43,264 bases of DNA from an uncultured Anaerotruncus sp. (GCA_905210995.1 CAJLZE010000009.1:1-43264), one strand, 5' to 3'. Shown: positions 9,596 to 17,912, numbered from the stretch's first letter. Notes: generated by a model not told the origin, from the letters alone. Translations and numbers: made by a program.

Positions 9596-10420
9596 TCAGG
9601 TCATAAGACCGAAAAATGATTCGATGAACAGCAATATCAGCGACACCGCCATGACCGAATCGAAGCGGTCAAGCATACCGCCGTGCCCCGGAAGTATCTT
9701 TCCGAAATCTTTGATCCCCTTGCTGCGCTTTATCGCCGACATGATGAGATCCCCCGCCTGCGAGACAAGGGAGGTAAACACGCCGCCCACCGCAAAAACG
9801 AGATAATCGGGATGCACGTCGGCATACCTTTCGATAACGCACGCGTAAACGATAAACGCCGCAACACAGAAGAATATCCCTCCGAGCGCACCCTCGATCG
9901 TCTTTTTCGGGCTTATCGCGGGTATCAGCTTGTGCTTGCCGAACAGTCTGCCGCAAAGATAGGCAAAAACGTCGGTCGACCACGCGCCGATAAAGATAAG
10001 AAGGCACACAAAATTCCCCGCACGTCTGTCACTGAGAATAACGATCGACATAAACGCAAGGATGATGTATATTCCCACAGTCCCGGCAGCGCACGCCTGC
10101 TCGAGCGTGACCTTTCCCTTTGAAAAGGTGAAAACGGTCAGGATCACAAGCAGAATGAGGCCCAGCACGGCAAGTGCGCCGCTCTGAAACATCTCGTGAC
10201 GGATATACCGCGCGGCAAACGGAGCCACGCCCGCGGCAAGGTAAAGAACTATTGAGATCGGTATGTTTTTTTGCAGTCCGAGACAGCGCAGCAGCTCAAA
10301 CTCCGCAACAACGGAGATAAAGGTAAAAAGCAGCGGAAAGAACACCGTGCTCTGCCCAACAAGCAGCAGCGGGATAAGAACTGTCGCAATACAGACTGCC
10401 GTAATCGTCCTTTTTAACAT
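9596..10420 (-). CDS. cdsA: Phosphatidate cytidylyltransferase (CDP-diglyceride synthase)
   Basis: Integral membrane enzyme that makes CDP-diacylglycerol from phosphatidate and CTP, the branch point of phospholipid synthesis. The 274-residue protein is mostly hydrophobic, with about seven or eight predicted membrane segments. It carries the family signature near the C-terminus: SAIKRSKGIKDFGKILPGHG followed by GMLDRFDS, including the conserved Lys-Asp and Asp-Arg-x-Asp. The ATG is 15 bases after the uppS stop. I see no clear ribosome site there, so translation may depend on coupling to uppS. The order uppS-cdsA-dxr is conserved across Firmicutes. Confidence 0.95.
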   Translation of the reverse strand: MLKRTITAVCIATVLIPLLLVGQSTVFFPLLFTFISVVAEFELLRCLGLQKNIPISIVLYLAAGVAPFAARYIRHEMFQSGALAVLGLILLVILTVFTFSKGKVTLEQACAAGTVGIYIILAFMSIVILSDRRAGNFVCLLIFIGAWSTDVFAYLCGRLFGKHKLIPAISPKKTIEGALGGIFFCVAAFIVYACVIERYADVHPDYLVFAVGGVFTSLVSQAGDLIMSAIKRSKGIKDFGKILPGHGGMLDRFDSVMAVSLILLFIESFFGLMT

Positions 10421-10435
10421 TACAGCAACAAAGAC

Positions 10436-11158
10436 TCAGACCTTGCCGAATCTTCTCTTTCTTTTGTAGAATTCTCCGACAGCGATATCGACGTCATGCG
10501 GCGTCATATCCGGCCAGAGCGTGTCGGTCGCATAGTACTCGGCATATGCGGACTGCCAGAGCAGAAAGTTCGAAAGCCGCATTTCGCCTGCCGTGCGCAC
10601 GATAAGGTCGGGGTCGGGCAGCCCTGCGGTATAGAGCGCTCCCGAAATATCCGCCTCGGTGATATCTTTTTTGCCCTCGGCTGCAAGACGCCTGAAAGCG
10701 TGGACGAGCTCGTCCCTGCCGCCGTAGTTCAGCGCGACATTCAACATGCGGTCGTTGTTTTTCGTGCGCTCGACGATCGCCTCCGCACGCAGGCGGATAT
10801 CCTCGTCGAGCCGCGAGAGATCGCCGAGAAAACGCATACGGATATTGTTTTTGTTCGCCGTCGCTTCGCATTCCTTCATATAGTCGCGGAACAGCTTCAT
10901 TATCGACTGCACCTCTTCTTCGGGACGCGACCAGTTTTCGGTTGAAAAAGCATATACCGTTACACATTCTATGCCGATATCACCGCAATAATTTACTATC
11001 CTGCGGAATGTCTTTGCGCCTGCGGCATGCCCCGCACTGCGCGGCAGCCCGCGTTTTTTAGCCCAGCGACCGTTGCCATCCATTATAAAGGCAATATGCC
11101 GCAGCTTCTTCTCCTCTCCGACCGGCACCGGAGAGGAGATATCGGTTTTTTCAGCCAT
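10436..11158 (-). CDS. uppS: Undecaprenyl diphosphate synthase (cis-prenyltransferase)
   Basis: Adds isopentenyl units in cis to farnesyl diphosphate to make the C55 carrier lipid for cell wall synthesis. The 240-residue protein has HIAFIMDGNGRWAKKRGLPR near residue 20 with the catalytic Asp, then GHAAGAKTFRRIV, VTVYAFSTENWSRP and, near the C-terminus, DPDLIVRTAGEMRLSNFLLWQ, all hallmark motifs. GGGAGG lies 7 bases before the ATG. It is 15 bases downstream of frr and upstream of cdsA in the same run of genes. Confidence 0.97.
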   Translation of the reverse strand: MAEKTDISSPVPVGEEKKLRHIAFIMDGNGRWAKKRGLPRSAGHAAGAKTFRRIVNYCGDIGIECVTVYAFSTENWSRPEEEVQSIMKLFRDYMKECEATANKNNIRMRFLGDLSRLDEDIRLRAEAIVERTKNNDRMLNVALNYGGRDELVHAFRRLAAEGKKDITEADISGALYTAGLPDPDLIVRTAGEMRLSNFLLWQSAYAEYYATDTLWPDMTPHDVDIAVGEFYKRKRRFGKV

Positions 11159-11173
11159 TTAAGACCTCCCGGG

Positions 11174-11728
11174 TCAGATCGCCATGATCTCCTTGGACTT
11201 TTTCGCAACAACGTCGTCAACGACCTTGATGTACTTGTCGGTGAGATCCTGAACAGCCTTTTCGGATGCCTTCTGCTCATCCTCGGTCATTTCGGAGTCC
11301 TTCTTCATCTTCTTGCAGATGTCGTTCGCGTCGCGGCGGATATTGCGGACGGCGATTTTTGCCTCCTCACCCAGCTTCTGCACCTGCTTTACGAGTTCCT
11401 TACGTCTTTCCTCGGTAGGCTGCGGGAAGACGAGGCGTATGACCTTACCGTCGTTTACGGGAGTGATGCCGATATCTGAGGCAAGGATGGCGCGCTCCAT
11501 AGCCTTGAGCGTGGAGGGGTCGTAGGGCGAAATGGTAACGGTCTTGGCATCGGTCGCTTTGACGTCAGCCATATTGGTGATGGGCGTGGGTGCGCCGTAA
11601 TATTCGAACGTCACGCGGTTTACAAGCTGTGGATTCGCCTGACCGGCGCGGATCACGTCAAGATCGCTCTCAAAAGACGAAATTGACTTCTTCATTTTTT
11701 CTTCGTATGCTTTGGTGTCGAGTTTCAT
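11174..11728 (-). CDS. frr: Ribosome recycling factor
   Basis: Releases the 50S subunit after termination together with EF-G. The 184-residue length is standard. Recognisable stretches are SSFESDLDVIRAGQANPQLVNR near the N-terminus, YYGAPTPI, ISPYDPSTLKAMERAI, SDIGITPVNDGKVIRLVFPQ and TEERRKELVKQVQKLGEEAK. The ATG at 11728 is preceded by GGGAGG with suitable spacing. It lies between pyrH (34 bases upstream) and uppS (15 bases downstream). Confidence 0.97.
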   Translation of the reverse strand: MKLDTKAYEEKMKKSISSFESDLDVIRAGQANPQLVNRVTFEYYGAPTPITNMADVKATDAKTVTISPYDPSTLKAMERAILASDIGITPVNDGKVIRLVFPQPTEERRKELVKQVQKLGEEAKIAVRNIRRDANDICKKMKKDSEMTEDEQKASEKAVQDLTDKYIKVVDDVVAKKSKEIMAI

Positions 11729-11762
11729 GTCATTTTTCCTCCCGATTATGTTCGTTTATAAT

Positions 11763-12473
11763 TTATTTTCTGATTATCACGGTGCCGCGGCATTTGCCCT
11801 CAACGGCAAGCTTTATGTCCGCAACGTCCTCAAGCTTGAAGGCGATTGCGGGCGGACCGAATTCCGCACCCATCGCGGAAGCGGTAAGGTCGATCCCGTG
11901 AAGGTCGAGCTTCATCATATCGTCGTAGCCGATCTCCTCAAAGAGTTTTGCCTCCGGGTTCTTGCGCGGGTCGCTGTCGTAAATACCGTCAACGTTTTTG
12001 GCAAGCAGGAACGCGTCGGCTCCTATCTCGATGGCACGGAGCATTCCCGCGGTATCGGTCGAAAAGTAGGGGCAGCCGGTGCCGCCGCCGAAGATAACGA
12101 TTTTTCCCTCCGCCAGCGAGCCGACGGCGCGCTCGGCACTGTAATACTCGGCATACGGCATCATGTCGGTGGACGTGTAGACAACGGCGCTGCCGCCGGC
12201 ACGTTCAACGGCATCCTTTGCCGCAAGCGCGTTTATGACCGTAGCCAGCATACCCATGTGGTCTGCGGTAACGCGGTTCATGCCGCCGCCCTGTCTGCCG
12301 CGCCATATGTTGCCGGCGCCGAAAACGACAGACGTTTCGACTCCCGCATTTGTAAGCTCAACGAGCACGGCAGCAATGCGGTCGAGAAAATCAAAATCAA
12401 TAATCCCGTCCTTGCCGGAGATCGCCTCGCCCGAAAGCTTCAGAAGTATCCTTTTATACTTGGGTTCAAACAT
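11763..12473 (-). CDS. pyrH: Uridylate kinase
   Basis: Phosphorylates UMP to UDP; hexameric, of the amino-acid kinase fold. The ATG at 12473 is chosen over a TTG two codons upstream because AAAGGG sits 9 bases before the ATG and only 3 before the TTG. The product is 236 residues. KRILLKLSGEAISG is the N-terminal phosphate loop. VVFGAGNIWRGRQG, DHMGMLATVINALA, GGTGCPYFSTDTA and LLAKNVDGIYDSDPRKN are family motifs. Unlike in many relatives it is separated from tsf by a terminator and has its own near-consensus promoter, so it heads the pyrH-to-polC transcript. Confidence 0.96.
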   Translation of the reverse strand: MFEPKYKRILLKLSGEAISGKDGIIDFDFLDRIAAVLVELTNAGVETSVVFGAGNIWRGRQGGGMNRVTADHMGMLATVINALAAKDAVERAGGSAVVYTSTDMMPYAEYYSAERAVGSLAEGKIVIFGGGTGCPYFSTDTAGMLRAIEIGADAFLLAKNVDGIYDSDPRKNPEAKLFEEIGYDDMMKLDLHGIDLTASAMGAEFGPPAIAFKLEDVADIKLAVEGKCRGTVIIRK

Positions 12474-12515
12474 ATACAAATGCCCTTTCTGATATCAAAA
12501 ATCGCATACATATAT

Positions 12516-12544
12516 ATTTTATATTATTTCGGCGTTTTTGTAAA
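12516..12544 (-). promoter_or_regulatory. Sigma-A promoter for pyrH
   Basis: On the minus strand TTTACA (12544-12539) and TAAAAT (12521-12516) are separated by 17 bases; each matches the consensus at 5 of 6 positions. It lies between the tsf terminator and the pyrH start, in an AT-rich stretch that otherwise holds nothing. Confidence 0.75.
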
Positions 12545-12608
12545 CACCCAAAACGCTAATTTTACTCTTTTTCCCGCTTTTTTTCGTTAAATTTCCCTGA
12601 ACGGATGC

Positions 12609-12639
12609 AAAACGGCTGCCGCGCATTGCGCGGCAGCCG
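12609..12639 (-). terminator. Rho-independent terminator after tsf
   Basis: A perfect 12-bp stem (12613-12624 with 12628-12639) has a 3-base loop. On the minus strand TTTT follows at 12612-12609. It begins 20 bases after the tsf stop. The T run is short, so termination may be partial. Confidence 0.75.
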
Positions 12640-12658
12640 AAGACTGTGATGAATATTA

Positions 12659-13591
12659 TCAGTTCTTGTGAGTGAGCTTCGCGATCTCGTCGGCGAAGTT
12701 GTCCTCTCTCTTTTCGATGCCCTCGCCCTTTTCGTAGAGGTGGAACTCTCTGACGGTGATGGGGGCGCCCAGCTCCTTGGCGGTGTCGGCGATATACTTG
12801 CCGACGGTCACGCCGTCGTCAAGGAAGAACTCCTGCTCGGTGAGGCAGACCTGCTCATAGTACTTGCCGAGCTTACCGACAACGATCTTTTCAAGAATGT
12901 TCTCGGGCTTGTTGGCGTTCTTGGGATCGTTCTTCATAGCGGCGATCTGGATAGCCTTTTCCTCTTCAAGAACGTTGGCGGGAACATCCTCGCGGTTGAT
13001 ATATGTGGGAGGGTTGCCCGATGCGATCTGGAGAGCGACGTTCTTTGCCATCTTTGCGAACTTTTCGGTCGCAGCGACCTCGGGGGTGGTGTCGAATCCG
13101 ACGATAACGCCGGCAACGCCGCCGCCGTGCACATATGTGCTGGTGATGCCGTGAACAACGACAAAGCGTCTGATATTGATCTTTTCGCCGATCTGGAAGA
13201 TCATTTCCTTCAGCTTTTCGCTGACGGTAAGATCGGTGTCAAGATATTTGGAAGCGAGAAGAGCGTCGATATCGGCGGGGTTCTCGGCGATGATGGTCTT
13301 GAGCAGAGAATCAACGAACTCACGGAAGGTCGCGTTCTTGGCAACGAAGTCGGTCTCGCTGTTGACCTCGATCATGGCGGAAACGTCGCCGTCCTTCATG
13401 ATGTCAACGATACCGTCGGCGGCAATTCTGCCTTCCTTCTTGGCGGCAACTGCAAGTCCTCTTTCACGAAGGACCTTGAGAGCCTTTTCCATATCGCCCT
13501 CTGCCTCAACAAGGGCCTTTTTGCACTCCATCATACCGATACCGGTCTTTGCGCGGAGCGCGGCAACGTCTTTTGCGGTAATAGCAGCCAT
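12659..13591 (-). CDS. tsf: Elongation factor Ts
   Basis: Guanine nucleotide exchange factor for EF-Tu. The 310-residue protein has the N-terminal UBA-like domain (KDVAALRAKTGIGMMECKKA), the conserved TDFVAKN motif that contacts EF-Tu, and a core with two repeated subdomains. AAGGAG lies 7 bases before the ATG. It follows rpsB by 43 bases, the usual pairing, and a strong hairpin follows the stop. Length is at the upper end of normal for the Firmicute form. Confidence 0.97.
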   Translation of the reverse strand: MAAITAKDVAALRAKTGIGMMECKKALVEAEGDMEKALKVLRERGLAVAAKKEGRIAADGIVDIMKDGDVSAMIEVNSETDFVAKNATFREFVDSLLKTIIAENPADIDALLASKYLDTDLTVSEKLKEMIFQIGEKINIRRFVVVHGITSTYVHGGGVAGVIVGFDTTPEVAATEKFAKMAKNVALQIASGNPPTYINREDVPANVLEEEKAIQIAAMKNDPKNANKPENILEKIVVGKLGKYYEQVCLTEQEFFLDDGVTVGKYIADTAKELGAPITVREFHLYEKGEGIEKREDNFADEIAKLTHKN

Positions 13592-13634
13592 TTTTATCTC
13601 CTTCTTTTCTTTGATTTCTTATTGCGTTAGGGAC

Positions 13635-14396
13635 TTACTCGGCGTCCGCTTCTGCGGCGGTCTTTTCAGCCTCTGCGGTCTCGGCGGCGTCGGCTTCGAC
13701 GTCGGCGGACTCGGCGCCCTGTCTGCCCTCGATGACGGCATCGGCAAGGACGGAGGAGATCAGCTTGATGGCGCGGATAGCGTCATCGTTGCCGGGGATG
13801 ATATAATCGGCGTCGTCGGGGTCGCAGTTGGTATCAACGATAGCGATCACGGGGATGCCGAGCTTCTTTGCTTCCTTAACTGCGTTGGCTTCCTTCTTGG
13901 TGTCAACGACGAAGATCGCGGCGGGAAGCTCGTTCATGTTCTTGATACCGCCGTAGTTTCTCTCAAGGTCAGCCATTTCCTTCTGACGTGCTGCGGCTTC
14001 CTTCTTGGGGAGCATATCGAAGGTGCCGTCCTCAGCCATTTTGGTCAGGGTGTTGAGACGGTTGATGGACTTCTTGATGGTCTTGAAGTTGGTCATCATA
14101 CCGCCGGGCCAACGGACGTTGACGTAGTACATTCCGCATCTCTCGGCCTCTTCCTTGATGGCATCGGCAGCCTGCTTCTTGGTGCCGACGAAAAGGACCG
14201 ACTTGTTCTCTGCGGAAAGCTCACGGACGTACATATAGGCTTCTTCAAATTTCTTTACGGTCTTCTGAAGGTCGATGATGTAGATACCGTTGCGCTCGGT
14301 GTAGATGTACTCCTGCATTTTGGGGTTCCATCTTCTGGTGTGATGTCCGAAATGGACACCGGCTTCGAGAAGCTGTTTGATGGTGATAACAGACAT
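13635..14396 (-). CDS. rpsB: Small ribosomal subunit protein uS2
   Basis: The ATG at 14396 has a near-perfect AAGGAGGACATTAAA before it and yields MSVITIKQLLEAGVHFGH, the normal S2 N-terminus; the longer upstream frame adds 17 unrelated residues. The 253-residue product contains GHHTRRWNPKMQEYIY, IIDLQKTV, VLFVGTKKQA and NVRWPGGMMTNF. The last 25 residues are an Ala/Glu/Asp-rich tail, common in clostridial S2. Transcription probably starts at the consensus promoter at 14570-14598, giving a leader of about 165 bases. Confidence 0.97.
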   Translation of the reverse strand: MSVITIKQLLEAGVHFGHHTRRWNPKMQEYIYTERNGIYIIDLQKTVKKFEEAYMYVRELSAENKSVLFVGTKKQAADAIKEEAERCGMYYVNVRWPGGMMTNFKTIKKSINRLNTLTKMAEDGTFDMLPKKEAAARQKEMADLERNYGGIKNMNELPAAIFVVDTKKEANAVKEAKKLGIPVIAIVDTNCDPDDADYIIPGNDDAIRAIKLISSVLADAVIEGRQGAESADVEADAAETAEAEKTAAEADAE

Positions 14397-14517
14397 TTTA
14401 ATGTCCTCCTTCTGGTTTTTCCACCACGCCGACCGATATACGGACAACCGCCGCCGGCGGCACCCGACCGCACTCTACGGCGTGTGTGTTTTCATGGGCA
14501 TTATCGTATTTTTCACG

Positions 14518-14565
14518 AAAAAAGCCCGTCCGCGCCGGTTCACCTGTTTTTCCCGGCACAGACGG
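14518..14565 (-). terminator. Terminator hairpin at the start of the rpsB leader
   Basis: On the minus strand a 13-bp stem (14565-14553 with 14538-14526, two G-U pairs) is followed by GC and six T. It is 68 bases past the end of ylmC, so it can terminate that transcript. Its 5' arm begins about 5 bases after the -10 box of the rpsB promoter, so an rpsB transcript would also carry nearly all of it. Confidence 0.7.
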
Positions 14566-14569
14566 ATGT

Positions 14570-14598
14570 ATTATATCATATTTTTCTTGTATTTTCAA
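14570..14598 (-). promoter_or_regulatory. Sigma-A promoter for rpsB-tsf
   Basis: TTGAAA (14598-14593) and a perfect TATAAT (14575-14570) with 17-base spacing on the minus strand. The predicted start is near 14563. This promoter lies between the ylmC stop and the hairpin at 14518-14565. Confidence 0.85.
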
Positions 14599-14632
14599 CC
14601 TGTCGGCGCGAATTTACAATTTGTTTACAACA

Positions 14633-14926
14633 TCAGCGGCGCCTTTTGTCCTTTTTACGCTCTTTTTCACAGGCACAGAGTTCGTCGGGCTGCATTTTCA
14701 CGAGGACCGCATCCTCACCGATGCACTCGATCCTCTCCCACGGGATGATAAAGCACTCCTCGCCGCCGAACCCCATAAAACCGGTCTCGCGGCAGACGAT
14801 GAGCGCGCATATCCTGCCGTCGCAGGTATCGAATTCAAAATCGCAGGCGTGCCCGAGGCGGGCGCCGTCGCACAGATTTATAACGTCCTTCTCTCTCAGC
14901 TCGCAGGTGGTCGATCTTTTCGGCAT
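14633..14926 (-). CDS. YlmC/YmxH family sporulation-associated PRC-barrel protein
   Basis: A 97-residue protein. The core ELREKDVINLCDGARLGHACDFEFD, then GRICALIV, and FIIPWERIECIGEDAVLV, matches the small PRC-barrel family YlmC/YmxH, found in endospore formers and often annotated as sporulation proteins of unknown mechanism. The C-terminus is highly basic (KERKKDKRRR). An AGGCGG element precedes the ATG. It lies between a small membrane protein and the rpsB promoter. The family assignment is from remembered motif shape; its molecular role is not established. Confidence 0.8.
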   Translation of the reverse strand: MPKRSTTCELREKDVINLCDGARLGHACDFEFDTCDGRICALIVCRETGFMGFGGEECFIIPWERIECIGEDAVLVKMQPDELCACEKERKKDKRRR

Positions 14927-15030
14927 TTCATGTACCGCCTTTCGTTATGTTCCGCTTTTGCTTCGCTTTTATTTTATTCGGCAAAACGGAAATACAGAAC
15001 GCACGCGGCACCGCAGTCGGTATCGTGATA

Positions 15031-15561
15031 TCATTTTCCCGGGCGGCGATATACGTTTTTCACGGTTCTGTCGGCTCTCACACGCGCCGCGATATACGGC
15101 AGAAATATCCAGAGAACCGAGATAAGGAACATCAGAATATCATTTGCGATATACCCCGAGCTGCCGAAAAAGCACAGCCCGTAAAGCGGCAGACAGAACG
15201 CAAGCATCACAGCCGCAAACACAGCCCCTGCGCCGCCGGATACGAACTGTCCGCTTGACGTTATCAGGGACATCACGAGCAGCACGAAAGAAGCGGCAGC
15301 CGGGAGCACGAACCAGACGGTGTAGAGTATCCTCGTCGGGTGCGTCGGTCGCCTGCGCGACAGCACCGCGCAGCCCCACAGAGCCCATGCGGCAAGCGCG
15401 AGCAGCGAGAGAAACACATTCCCGAAGGTCAGCTTATCACCGTCGGAGATATAATTCACGCAGCCGCCGATAAGGCTGAGCGATATCAGCACCGACACCG
15501 AAAGCACATCCGACCAGTAATCCTTTTTTCCGAAAGGGGCGATCTTTGTTTTTTTATCCAT
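15031..15561 (-). CDS. Small membrane protein of unknown function
   Basis: A 176-residue protein with a charged cytoplasmic N-terminus (MDKKTKIAPFGKKDYW) and about five hydrophobic segments: near 18-37, 46-66, 80-100, 110-135 and 140-160. It ends in a basic tail. I recognise no family. The ATG at 15561 has no good ribosome site, which weakens the exact start. It lies downstream of the EF-G paralogue beyond a long palindrome, and 104 bases before ylmC. There is no sign of transfer; codon use matches the neighbours. Confidence 0.6.
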   Translation of the reverse strand: MDKKTKIAPFGKKDYWSDVLSVSVLISLSLIGGCVNYISDGDKLTFGNVFLSLLALAAWALWGCAVLSRRRPTHPTRILYTVWFVLPAAASFVLLVMSLITSSGQFVSGGAGAVFAAVMLAFCLPLYGLCFFGSSGYIANDILMFLISVLWIFLPYIAARVRADRTVKNVYRRPGK

Positions 15562-15575
15562 AATAATTTTTAATT

Positions 15576-15603
15576 GCCGGGCGGCATTGCAATGCCGCCC
15601 GGC
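15576..15603 (-). terminator. 28-base palindrome after the EF-G paralogue
   Basis: A perfect palindrome whose two 14-base arms pair around a TTGCAA centre, 30 bases past the EF-G paralogue stop. On the minus strand it is followed by a mixed A/T tract rather than a clean T run; on the plus strand TTTTATTT follows after four bases. Probably a terminator, but not a textbook one. Confidence 0.5.
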
Positions 15604-15633
15604 ACGGTTTTATTTGCTACGCGTATTCAGCTC

Positions 15634-17691
15634 TCAGGCATCCTGTGACTTTTTGTAGTCCTCAACGATCTTCTGCGCGATATTTGCCGGAACGATGGCA
15701 TAATCGTTCACTTTGAATGTGAACGAGCCGCGTCCCTGCGACATTGCGCGGAGAGCGATCGGATAATCCATGATCTCTGCCTTCGGCGCGACAGCGTGTA
15801 CCACTGTGTAGCCCTTCTTCTTTGCGGCGTCCATACCCATGATGCTGCCGCGTCTCTTGTTGAGGTCGCCCATGATATCGCCGACGAGGGATTCGGGGAC
15901 CGTAATGTCAAGGTCGCCGACAGGCTCGAGGATAACGGGAGCAGCCTCAAGCAGGCACTGCTTGTAAGCAAGCTGAGCCGCGGTCTTGAATGAAATTTCA
16001 TCCGAGTCGACGGGGTGATACGAGCCGTCGTGCAGGTCGGCGGCAAGGTGCGTCATCGGGAAGCCTGCGGCACCCTTTGTCATAGCCTCGAGCAGACCCT
16101 TTTCAACGGCGGGGTTGAAGTTTTTGGGAACAACGCCGCCGACGACCGATACGGTGAAGGTCAGCCCCTCAGCCTCGCCGGGCGAGAATTTGATCCAGAC
16201 GTCGCCGAACTGACCCGAACCGCCGTTCTGCTTTTTATGTCTGCCGTGGATATCGACGGTCTTGGTGATCTGCTCGCGATATGCGATCTTCGGCGCGGTA
16301 AGCTTGATCGAAACGCCGTAGCGGTTCTTCAGCTTTGCGGCAAGTATCGCAAGGTGCATATCGCCGAGACCCGAAATGAGCATCTGCTTTGTGTCGGGAT
16401 CCGTCTCGTATTTGAGCGTGAGATCTTCTTCGACCATTCTCGCCATGCTCTGGGAGATCTTGCCCTCGTCCTTTGCGGTCTCGGGGATCATTGCCTGAGT
16501 CATGTTCGGGATGGGATAAACTGTGGGAGCGTACTTTTCGTCGCCGCTCTCGCGCAGGGTGTTGTTGGTGTTGGTGTTGGTGAGCTTTGCGATCATACCG
16601 ATATCACCGCAGGCAAGCTCATCCGTCTCTGTCTGTGTCTTGCCCTTAAGGGTGTAGATATGAGCCATTTTTTCGACGGCGCCGGTATTGAGGTTTTTCA
16701 GCGTCATGTCCCTCTTCAGCGTGCCGTTCATGACCTTGAAGTAGGACATCTTGCCGACGAACGGGTCGGCGACCGTCTTGAATACGAACACGGCGGCAGG
16801 TCCGTTGGGATCTATCTTCGTCGTGGAACCGTCCTCAAGCGCTGCGGTACCCTTTGAAGTGAATTTCGGGAACGCGCCGACGGCGGCATCAAGCATCTGG
16901 GTGATACCGGCAAGCGTCGTGGAAGAACCGCAGTATACGGGAACGATGGTGCCGGAAACGATACCGTCATGTATGGCGGCAGCAGCTTCCTCGCGGGTTA
17001 TCTCTTCATCCTCGAGGACCTTCATCATTATGTCCTCGTTGACCATTGCGATAGCATCGTTGAAGTCGGACTTGTGGCTTTCGGCAGCCGCTTCGAGCTC
17101 GGGAGTCATCGGGATCTCGATCTTCGCGCCCTTGGCGTCGCACTTGTACGCCTTCATGTCGATAAGATCGACGAACTGTATCTCCTTGCCCGCCTTTACG
17201 GGGACGACGATGGGGCATACTGCGCTGCCGAACTTTTCTTTGAGCTGCTCGAAAACGCGGTCGAAGTTCGCCTCGCTGTCGTCGTATTTATTGATGAAGA
17301 ACACCTTGGGAACGTCGATCTCGGAAGCATAGTCCCATGCCAGCTCGGTGCCGACCTCGACGCCGGACTTTGCATCGACGAGTATGACCGCGCTTCCCGC
17401 AACGCGCAGAGCCTGTTTGACCTCACCGACAAAATCAAGGTAGCCGGGAGTGTCGAGAACGTTTATCTTGCAGCCCTTCCAGATGACGGGCGCGATAGCT
17501 GTCGATATGGTAAATTTTCTCTTGATCTCTTCGGGGTCGAAGTCGCAGACAGTATTTCCGTCGGCAGTTTTGCCGAGTCTGTCGGTACCGCCGCTGATGT
17601 AAAGCATTGCCTCGGCAAATGAGGTCTTTCCGCTTCCGCCGTGACCGAGCAGAGCGATGTTACGAATGTTGCCGGTTTCGAATTTTGCCAT
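15634..17691 (-). CDS. Elongation factor G-like GTPase (EF-G2-type paralogue)
   Basis: A 685-residue translational GTPase with the full EF-G architecture (G domain, then domains II-V). It differs from canonical EF-G in its GTPase motifs. The P-loop is GHGGSGKT (16-23) instead of AHIDAGKT. Switch I reads KRKFTIST instead of RGITI. Switch II is DTPGYLDF (80-87) instead of DTPGHVDF, so the catalytic His is Tyr. G4 is NKYD (134-137). These features match the EF-G2/EF-G-like paralogue group rather than the translocase next to rpsG and tuf. Domain IV retains HGRHKKQNGGSGQFGDV. Its role could be ribosome-linked but slower or specialised; the sequence does not decide. It has its own strong promoter and a structured leader of about 120 bases. 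Confidence 0.85.
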   Translation of the reverse strand: MAKFETGNIRNIALLGHGGSGKTSFAEAMLYISGGTDRLGKTADGNTVCDFDPEEIKRKFTISTAIAPVIWKGCKINVLDTPGYLDFVGEVKQALRVAGSAVILVDAKSGVEVGTELAWDYASEIDVPKVFFINKYDDSEANFDRVFEQLKEKFGSAVCPIVVPVKAGKEIQFVDLIDMKAYKCDAKGAKIEIPMTPELEAAAESHKSDFNDAIAMVNEDIMMKVLEDEEITREEAAAAIHDGIVSGTIVPVYCGSSTTLAGITQMLDAAVGAFPKFTSKGTAALEDGSTTKIDPNGPAAVFVFKTVADPFVGKMSYFKVMNGTLKRDMTLKNLNTGAVEKMAHIYTLKGKTQTETDELACGDIGMIAKLTNTNTNNTLRESGDEKYAPTVYPIPNMTQAMIPETAKDEGKISQSMARMVEEDLTLKYETDPDTKQMLISGLGDMHLAILAAKLKNRYGVSIKLTAPKIAYREQITKTVDIHGRHKKQNGGSGQFGDVWIKFSPGEAEGLTFTVSVVGGVVPKNFNPAVEKGLLEAMTKGAAGFPMTHLAADLHDGSYHPVDSDEISFKTAAQLAYKQCLLEAAPVILEPVGDLDITVPESLVGDIMGDLNKRRGSIMGMDAAKKKGYTVVHAVAPKAEIMDYPIALRAMSQGRGSFTFKVNDYAIVPANIAQKIVEDYKKSQDA

Positions 17692-17817
17692 AGTGGTTCC
17701 TCTTTCGTATATGAATTTTTATATAGCGGACGACGGCGCTGTGCCGCGCCCGGCGCACCGGTAGATCCGGCGCGATAAAGTACCGTTATAAGCGGGTATT
17801 CGGACAACTACTTTAGT

Positions 17818-17846
17818 ATTATACTATATTCGCAACGTCTTTTCAA
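17818..17846 (-). promoter_or_regulatory. Sigma-A promoter for the EF-G paralogue
   Basis: TTGAAA (17846-17841) and TATAAT (17823-17818) with a 17-base spacer on the minus strand. The predicted leader of about 120 bases can fold: TAAAGTA pairs with TACTTTA further down, followed by a GC-rich hairpin around CCGG-ATCTA-CCGG. Confidence 0.85.
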
Positions 17847-17912
17847 GAGTTTTTTGGACAATTTGCTCTCTCGGCACGATTTTTTTGAAGTTTTTTTATT
17901 ATTTTTGGCACA

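Noticed and set aside
14450..14461. GCCGCCGGCGGC palindrome in the rpsB leader as a regulator site
   Set aside because: A short GC-only palindrome in a GC-rich genome is weak evidence by itself; mentioned only as part of the leader.
13176..15125. A 649-codon plus-strand open frame across tsf and rpsB
   Set aside because: It is the complement of rpsB, tsf and their leader, has low-complexity composition typical of antisense frames in GC-rich DNA, and has no supporting ribosome site.
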